A stretch of DNA of 64,000 nucleotides from Pseudorhodobacter aquimaris (lineage in GTDB: Bacteria; Pseudomonadota; Alphaproteobacteria; Rhodobacterales; Rhodobacteraceae). The position numbers and the translations under genes were made by a program. The notes under the pieces were generated by a model. It did not search any database. It saw only the letters and a list, made by a program, of their open reading frames with translations, and had not been told where the DNA came from. Positions 59,212 to 64,000 of the stretch are shown piece by piece; positions within the stretch are counted from its first letter, which is position 1, and each line of letters starts with the position of its first letter. Location: NCBI RefSeq assembly GCF_001202025.1, contig NZ_LGHS01000072.1, positions 1-64,000 of the forward strand, written 5' to 3'.

Positions 59212-60168
59212 TTATTGTTTCGGATCGCGCATACGCCGCAACAAAAGACTGATCCGCGGCTGCGTGCCGGTTTCTGGGCGTGAACGTGAGCGCAGAACCG
59301 GGCTGTTCTTGGATACATTGCCCCCGCTTTCACGCAGCACGATATAGACGCCGCTTGCCATGATAACCCCCGCCCCCAAGAGCGTCATGCCGTCAGGAGA
59401 CTCTTGAAAGATCAAATAGCCATAAATCGTCGCCCAGATCATCTGGCTGTATTGCATCGGCGCTACGATCACCGCCTCGGCTGCCTTATAAGCCCCGATG
59501 ACAAACAGACTGGCAACAAAGGCGCAGGCCGCAATGACGGCGATCATGCCCAGATGCTCTATTGGCATCGGCTCGTAGACAAAGGGTAGCATGGCCCCCA
59601 GCACCAGAAAATTCGCCACCATAGGGAACATCAGCAAGACGACAGACCGTTCATTATGCCCGATCTTGCGCACGATCACAGAGGACAGCGACGAACAGAC
59701 CGCCGCCGCCAGGGCCGCTGCATGGCCAAGGCCAAGCGCGCTGCCGGTGGGACGTAAAACGATCATCACACCAGCCAGCCCGACCACAATGGCCAAGCCC
59801 CGCCGGATACCGACCTTTTCACCCAGAATAGGGATCGCCAGCAGGGTGATCAGCAACGGTGCGGCAAAAAGGATGGCATAGGTCTGCGTCAGGGGCAGTA
59901 CCGAAAAGGCATAAAACGCCGAAATACCGGTTACCATCGTAGAGCAGGTGCGCAGCAAGCTCCACCATGGGTGACGCGGGCGCAGGTTGCCGTCATTGCG
60001 ATCCCCGATCAACATCAATGCGACCAAGGGAAAGCCAAGCAGGACCGAGAAAAACACGATCTGCACCGGCGAATAATGCGCGCCAAGAAATTTGACGAAC
60101 ACATCATGCGTTGAATAGATCGCAAAGGCGGCCAGCGCCATCAAGGCTCCGCGCAGGTTAGATGTCAT
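59212..60168 (-). CDS. EamA/DMT family transporter
   Basis: A 318-residue membrane protein with ten hydrophobic spans in two EamA repeats: SNLRGALMALAAFAIYSTHD at the start and, in the second half, GAYKAAEAVIVAPMQYSQMI. The substrate is unknown; relatives export amino acids and other metabolites. The ATG at 60168 follows AAAGGTG. A basic, Ser/Arg-rich tail of about 35 residues follows the last helix. It is the downstream member of a four-gene minus-strand group with an ornithine cyclodeaminase relative, a HAD phosphatase and a second EamA transporter. Confidence 0.9.
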   Translation of the reverse strand: MTSNLRGALMALAAFAIYSTHDVFVKFLGAHYSPVQIVFFSVLLGFPLVALMLIGDRNDGNLRPRHPWWSLLRTCSTMVTGISAFYAFSVLPLTQTYAILFAAPLLITLLAIPILGEKVGIRRGLAIVVGLAGVMIVLRPTGSALGLGHAAALAAAVCSSLSSVIVRKIGHNERSVVLLMFPMVANFLVLGAMLPFVYEPMPIEHLGMIAVIAACAFVASLFVIGAYKAAEAVIVAPMQYSQMIWATIYGYLIFQESPDGMTLLGAGVIMASGVYIVLRESGGNVSKNSPVLRSRSRPETGTQPRISLLLRRMRDPKQ

Positions 60169-60244
60169 AGCGGGCACCTTTAGCTCCGGTCAGGTCAACT
60201 CCTCTATGGTTCTGCCTGTGTTAGCGCTAATAGGCAAGCACAGC

Positions 60245-61159
60245 TTACCGCATTTTCCACGCCTGCAAGATATAGGCCGCCGTCATCAAATCCAGATGCG
60301 CCCCGCCGCCATTCTTGGCAATGGTGATTTCATCATCAGACCGACGGGTATAGATGCCTTTGGAAAGATCGTAGAAATCGGCGGCGATATGGCCCTCGGT
60401 GATCGCACCGCTGGCGATGGGGATCATCAGCTCTCCGATATGGTGGAGGGTGGTGGCGCGGGCATCGACAAACAGCCGCGCCCGTGTCAGCGCGCGGTCA
60501 TCCACCTCGCGCATATCGGGCCGGAATGCCCCGATCAGATCAAGGTGCTGACCGGGCCGCAACCATTCGCCCATGATCAGCGGCTCTTTGGACATGGTGG
60601 CGGTGCAGATGATATCGGCCTGCGCCACCGCACCCGCAAGATCGGTCACGGCGGTGATGCCATGCGCATCGGCAAAGGCCTTGGCCGAAACCGGATTGCG
60701 CGCCCAGACCGAAAACTCCGCCCCCGTAAAGCTGCTGGAATAGGCCTGGATCATCGAGGCGGCAACCGTTCCTGCCCCCACCAGCAAGATCTTGCGGCTG
60801 TCCTTGCGGGCAAGCTTTTTCGCGGCAAGCAGGCTGTCACCTGCGGTTTTCCATTTGGTCACAAGGTGGAAATCCACAAGTGCCTCCAACTCCCCGGTCT
60901 GATCGGCATAGAGTGTGACAGAGCCATTGATCGTGGCCTTCCCATGCGCGCCATTGCCCGGAAAGATCGTCGCGCATTTCACCAATTGCCCCAAACCGTC
61001 AATCCATGCGGCCCGGTTCAACAGCGTATCCGCCCCGCGATACAGGAAACTATCCCCCACCTCGGCCCGTGGCAGGCGGTGACCGGCCGCCAGCGCACCC
61101 GTCAGCGCGTGCCAGTCCAACAGGGTTTCCGCCTCGGCAGGGACGATTTCGATGCTCAT
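60245..61159 (-). CDS. Ornithine cyclodeaminase-family dehydrogenase
   Basis: 304 residues. The nucleotide-binding motif is ILLVGAGTVAASMIQAYSSS. The N-terminal part has GQLVKCATIFPGNGAHGKAT and DQTGELEALVDFHLVTKWKT, where true ornithine cyclodeaminases have EMTILTALRTAA. Substrate-pocket residues therefore differ from the authentic enzyme at 35193, and it more likely acts as an imino acid reductase or amino acid dehydrogenase of the same superfamily. It overlaps the HAD gene by four bases. Confidence 0.85.
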   Translation of the reverse strand: MSIEIVPAEAETLLDWHALTGALAAGHRLPRAEVGDSFLYRGADTLLNRAAWIDGLGQLVKCATIFPGNGAHGKATINGSVTLYADQTGELEALVDFHLVTKWKTAGDSLLAAKKLARKDSRKILLVGAGTVAASMIQAYSSSFTGAEFSVWARNPVSAKAFADAHGITAVTDLAGAVAQADIICTATMSKEPLIMGEWLRPGQHLDLIGAFRPDMREVDDRALTRARLFVDARATTLHHIGELMIPIASGAITEGHIAADFYDLSKGIYTRRSDDEITIAKNGGGAHLDLMTAAYILQAWKMR

Positions 61160-61782
61160 GGCATGGCCTCCTTATCGGTCAGTAATTGTGCCGCAACAAG
61201 GCGGTCGGCCCAGCCTTGCGGGTGGATGAAATGATGGGTCTGCCAACCGCGCGCGGCGGCGGCCTTGATATTTTCCAGCCGGTCATCGGTAAAGAGCAAC
61301 CCTTGGGGGGCGATACCGCAATCGGCCTCCAGCATCTGGTAAATGACGGGCGCGGGTTTTGTCACCCCCATGCGGCCCGAAACATAGGCGCGGTCGAACT
61401 CTGCCAGAAAATCATATTGGGTCTGGGCATAGGCAAAGGTGTCATCGCCAAAATTGGTCAGCGCAAAGACCGGCACACCCTTGGCCCGCAACCGCCGCAT
61501 CAAGGTGATGGAATGCTCAATACGCGGCGCGGCCAGTTGAACCCAGCGGTCATACCACCAGCGGATCTCATCCTCCCACGCGGGGTGTTGGGCGGCGGTC
61601 GCATAAACCGTGTCGCGGAACGGGGCGCCTGCATCGATACGCTCGTTCATCGCGTGCAGGTCCACCGCGTCAAACAGGGCCTCACGCCGCGCGGCCCCCA
61701 GAACGGCATCGTAATAGCGTTCGGGTTGCCATTCGATCAGCACATTGCCGATATCGAAAACCACCGCCTCGGGTGTTTGCAT
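61156..61782 (-). CDS. HAD-superfamily hydrolase (subfamily IA)
   Basis: A 208-residue phosphatase or dehalogenase-like protein. Motif I is VVFDIGNVLIEWQPERYYD, which has Asp-Ile-Gly-Asn instead of the usual D-x-D, a form seen in YihX-like phosphatases. Motif II is FALTNFGDD, motif III the Lys in MGVTKPAPVIYQ, and motif IV LLFTDDRLENIKAA. A cap domain sits between motifs I and II. The substrate is unknown. It overlaps the dehydrogenase downstream and lies two bases from the EamA gene upstream, so one transcript is likely. Confidence 0.9.
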   Translation of the reverse strand: MQTPEAVVFDIGNVLIEWQPERYYDAVLGAARREALFDAVDLHAMNERIDAGAPFRDTVYATAAQHPAWEDEIRWWYDRWVQLAAPRIEHSITLMRRLRAKGVPVFALTNFGDDTFAYAQTQYDFLAEFDRAYVSGRMGVTKPAPVIYQMLEADCGIAPQGLLFTDDRLENIKAAAARGWQTHHFIHPQGWADRLVAAQLLTDKEAMP

Positions 61783-61784
61783 AC

Positions 61785-62798
61785 CTACGCCTCCGGGTCA
61801 CCACCTAGGGCCGTAGATCGCAGGTTTCCGGGCACAGATGCAAGGGGCGGTGTGTCGGGATGGGCGCGGGTTTCTCGCAAAACGGTATAAAGCCCCGCAC
61901 CACAAATCAGCGCAATCCCGCCCCAAGCTGCCGGATCAGGCCATTCACCAAAAACCACCACGCCAAAGACAATCGCCAGCGGCATCGAGACATATTCAAA
62001 GGGGGCCACCACCGCCGCCTCACAAGAGCGGTAGGCGTGCGTGATCAACAGCGCCCCCATAACCGAGGCGCAGCCGATCAACCCAAGGATGGGCATATCC
62101 GCAATATCCGGCCATTCCCACGCGCGGGTCAGGAAGGCCAGCGAGGCATTGGCCTCACTCGCAAAGACCCCGCCGCCAAGGATCAGCCCGCTGATCGCAC
62201 AAATCCCGATAAAGGTAAGCTGGATATAAACTGTCAAGGTCACCGCACTTTCTGTCGTCCCCAAACGGCGCGTCAGCATATGCAGCATCGCATAGCAAAA
62301 GGCCGCAAAGAGTGGCAGCAACATCGCAGGATGGAATATCCCCGCCCCCGGCCGCAGCATCACGATCACACCCAAAAGCCCGACCCCGACCGCCGCCCAC
62401 CGGCGCGGGCCGACCTTTTCGCCCAGCATCGGCACCGACAGGGCGGTGATCAGCAAGGGCGCGATGAAGAACAGCGCCACCGCCTCGGCCATCGGCATCA
62501 CCGCCAACCCAAGGAAAAAGCACAGGTTAGAGGTCACGACGAAACTGCCGCGCAGCAGATGCATCCCCAAACGACGCGTCCGAAAGGCCGAAAACCCGCC
62601 ATGCGATGGCACCACAAACAGTGACAAGACCGTCATTCCGATCAGCGACCGGATCAGCACGATCTGGTGCAAGGCATATCCCCCGCTCAGAAACTTGACC
62701 GACGTGTCATTGATCGAGAAAAAGCAGGATGCCCCCATCGCACTGGCAATGCCAAGCAAGAGGATACGACGGTCGGGTGTGGCGCTTGCATAAGTCAT
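61785..62798 (-). CDS. EamA/DMT family transporter
   Basis: A 337-residue membrane protein with ten hydrophobic spans: LLLGIASAMGASCFFSINDT at the start, and in the second repeat AYRSCEAAVVAPFEYVSMPL. A hydrophilic tail of about 35 residues follows. It is first of the four-gene group ending at 59212, and the two transporters are clearly related to each other. The substrate cannot be read from sequence. Confidence 0.9.
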   Translation of the reverse strand: MTYASATPDRRILLLGIASAMGASCFFSINDTSVKFLSGGYALHQIVLIRSLIGMTVLSLFVVPSHGGFSAFRTRRLGMHLLRGSFVVTSNLCFFLGLAVMPMAEAVALFFIAPLLITALSVPMLGEKVGPRRWAAVGVGLLGVIVMLRPGAGIFHPAMLLPLFAAFCYAMLHMLTRRLGTTESAVTLTVYIQLTFIGICAISGLILGGGVFASEANASLAFLTRAWEWPDIADMPILGLIGCASVMGALLITHAYRSCEAAVVAPFEYVSMPLAIVFGVVVFGEWPDPAAWGGIALICGAGLYTVLRETRAHPDTPPLASVPGNLRSTALGGDPEA

Positions 62799-62847
62799 GC
62801 CGACACTAGGCCGGTCCAGTTACGACCTGTCTATCCCGGTTGCGACA

Positions 62848-63300
62848 CTATCCGCGTTTTGCTGCCTGAACCACCCGTTCCAGCGCATCCAGAAACCGCG
62901 AACGGTCCGCCTTGGAAAAGGGCTTGCCCCCGCCTTGGCGAAAGGGGTCGGCACTGCGCAGATCCTGCATCAGGTCGCGGGTCGCCAGAACCTGCCCGAT
63001 ATTGCGCGCATGCAACTCTTCTCCATTGTGTTTGAGGACTTTCGCGCCCCCCTGCACACAACGATCCGCAAGCGGGATATCGCCCGTGATCACCACATCC
63101 CCCGCGCCCGCATTATCCGCGATCCACTTATCCGCCTCATCCGGCCCGTCCGAAACAAAAACGCTGTCGACCAACGGGTTGGCTGAGGGACGGATCCCGC
63201 CGTTGGAGACAAGCACCATACGGATGCCGTGACGTGTGGCGACCTTTTCAGCTTCGGCCTTGACGGGGCAGGCATCGGCATCGATGTAAATCACGGTCAT
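62848..63300 (-). CDS. YaiI/YqxD family protein (DUF188)
   Basis: A 150-residue protein with a PIN-like fold. The conserved acidic residues are in [31 protein letters not shown], and [15 protein letters not shown] basic C-terminal block ([20 protein letters not shown]) is also typical. A nuclease role is suspected for the family but not proven. It lies seven bases before the end of the fghA gene on the same strand, so it is probably its downstream partner. Confidence 0.92.
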   Translation of the reverse strand: MTVIYIDADACPVKAEAEKVATRHGIRMVLVSNGGIRPSANPLVDSVFVSDGPDEADKWIADNAGAGDVVITGDIPLADRCVQGGAKVLKHNGEELHARNIGQVLATRDLMQDLRSADPFRQGGGKPFSKADRSRFLDALERVVQAAKRG

Positions 63301-63306
63301 TGGGGG

Positions 63307-64000
63307 TTACGCATAAAGCGCCTCGGCGTGGAAGTTGATGTGGTCTTCCATAAAAGTCGACACAAAGAAGTAGCTGTGATCATAGCCCTTTTGCATCCTG
63401 AAAATCATGTTCTGACGCGCACTGACGGCTGCCTCGGCCAGAGCCTCGGGGCGCAGCAGCTCAAGAAACTGGTCCGAGCCGCCCTGATCAATCAGCATCG
63501 GCCCGTCAAAGCCGCGCTTCTTCATCAAAAGACAGGCGTCATGTGCGGCCCATTTCGCTTCATCCGCGCCCAGATAAGCGGTAAACTGCTTGCGGCCCCA
63601 GTCACTGGCGCTGGGGTTGGCAATCGGCGCAAAGGCAGAAACCGAGCGGAACCGCCCCGGAAAGGACATCGCAACGGTCAAGGCGCCATGCCCGCCCATC
63701 GAATGGCCCGTGATCGCCTGCCGCCCTTCGTCCAGCGGATAGGCGCTGAACACACGATGGGGCAGTTCCTCGGTGATGTAATCCCACATACGGAAATTCG
63801 GCGCCCAAGGGGCTTCGGTGGCGTTGACATAAAAGCCCGCGCCCTGCCCCAGATCATAGGCCTCGTCGTCCGCGATATTCGCACCGCGCGGGCTGGTATC
63901 GGGGAAAATCAGCGCCACTCCCTGCTGGGCGGCCCATGCCTGCGCGCCGGCCTTTTCCATCGCATTCTGATGCGTGCAGGTCAGGCCCGACAGATACCAG
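63307..64000 (-). CDS. fghA: S-formylglutathione hydrolase, 5' end outside window
   Basis: An esterase of the formaldehyde detoxification pathway that hydrolyses S-formylglutathione to formate and glutathione. The window holds about 231 C-terminal codons: YLSGLTCTHQNAMEKAGAQA, LIFPDTSPRG, the nucleophile elbow GHSMGGHGAL, and the catalytic His in KGYDHSYFFVSTFMEDH. The frame is open to position 64000, so the first roughly 45-50 residues lie beyond the right edge. It usually pairs with a glutathione-dependent formaldehyde dehydrogenase, presumably further right. Confidence 0.95.
   Translation of the reverse strand, partial: WYLSGLTCTHQNAMEKAGAQAWAAQQGVALIFPDTSPRGANIADDEAYDLGQGAGFYVNATEAPWAPNFRMWDYITEELPHRVFSAYPLDEGRQAITGHSMGGHGALTVAMSFPGRFRSVSAFAPIANPSASDWGRKQFTAYLGADEAKWAAHDACLLMKKRGFDGPMLIDQGGSDQFLELLRPEALAEAAVSARQNMIFRMQKGYDHSYFFVSTFMEDHINFHAEALYA

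Overview
The window reads as one contig of a moderately GC-rich alphaproteobacterium of the Rhodobacteraceae (roseobacter group). Lineage markers are a neighbouring sciP (DUF1153) and ctrA pair, a VPLPA-CTERM sorted surface protein, LpxI rather than LpxH in lipid A synthesis, alphaproteobacterial LexA boxes (GTTC-N7-GTTC), a CcmF/CcmH cytochrome c maturation pair, and the overall protein character. No rRNA, tRNA, CRISPR array or intact mobile element was seen.

Layout. 1-588 holds two pieces of alaS in opposite orientation, so the left edge is an inversion or a chimeric join. 590-5100 carries a DUF1330 protein, a class II glutamine amidotransferase and an 880-residue fusion of a class III aminotransferase with an acyl-ACP reductase-like domain. 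5119-7583 holds a VPLPA-CTERM protein and a gene-poor stretch with a decayed IS5-family element. 7584-10316 is a large hybrid histidine kinase. 10648-21916 is the conserved envelope cluster frr-uppS-cdsA-dxr-rseP-bamA-skp-fabZ-lpxA-lpxI-lpxB, which links isoprenoid and phospholipid precursors, outer membrane protein assembly and lipid A synthesis. 21913-29326 has mnmA, sciP-ctrA, ligA-recG, a 40-residue membrane protein behind two LexA boxes, and an IscU-like scaffold. 29406-37725 has hisI, gluQ, trmFO, a small unknown gene coupled to gyrA, and arginase plus ornithine cyclodeaminase facing an Lrp-type regulator. 37819-43722 has ccmF-ccmH, an enoyl-CoA hydratase and ilvBN with a complete attenuator (promoter, leader peptide with Leu-Val-Val-Val-Ile-Ile, terminator). 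43937-46752 is accessory: an ISNCY-like scar, an unknown small gene, a GFA protein and a TauE/SafE permease. 46926-51584 has sufT, an A-type Fe-S carrier, tpiA, another Lrp regulator, ferredoxin-NADP reductase, an Ala/Glu-rich membrane-anchored protein and infC, which appears to start at AUA. 52174-59140 has a broken small gene, gdhA, folB-folP, a SleB-type hydrolase and a divergent PPDK-like protein. 59212-64000 has two EamA transporters around an ornithine cyclodeaminase-family enzyme and a HAD phosphatase, then a YaiI/YqxD protein and the 3' part of S-formylglutathione hydrolase.

The observations I rate highest are the aminotransferase-reductase fusion (possible one-protein conversion of an acyl thioester to an amine), the LexA-controlled 40-residue membrane protein (a candidate SOS division inhibitor analogous to SidA), the inverted alaS junction, the ilv attenuator and the AUA start of infC. 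All functions are inferred from reading the sequence; no database search was run.
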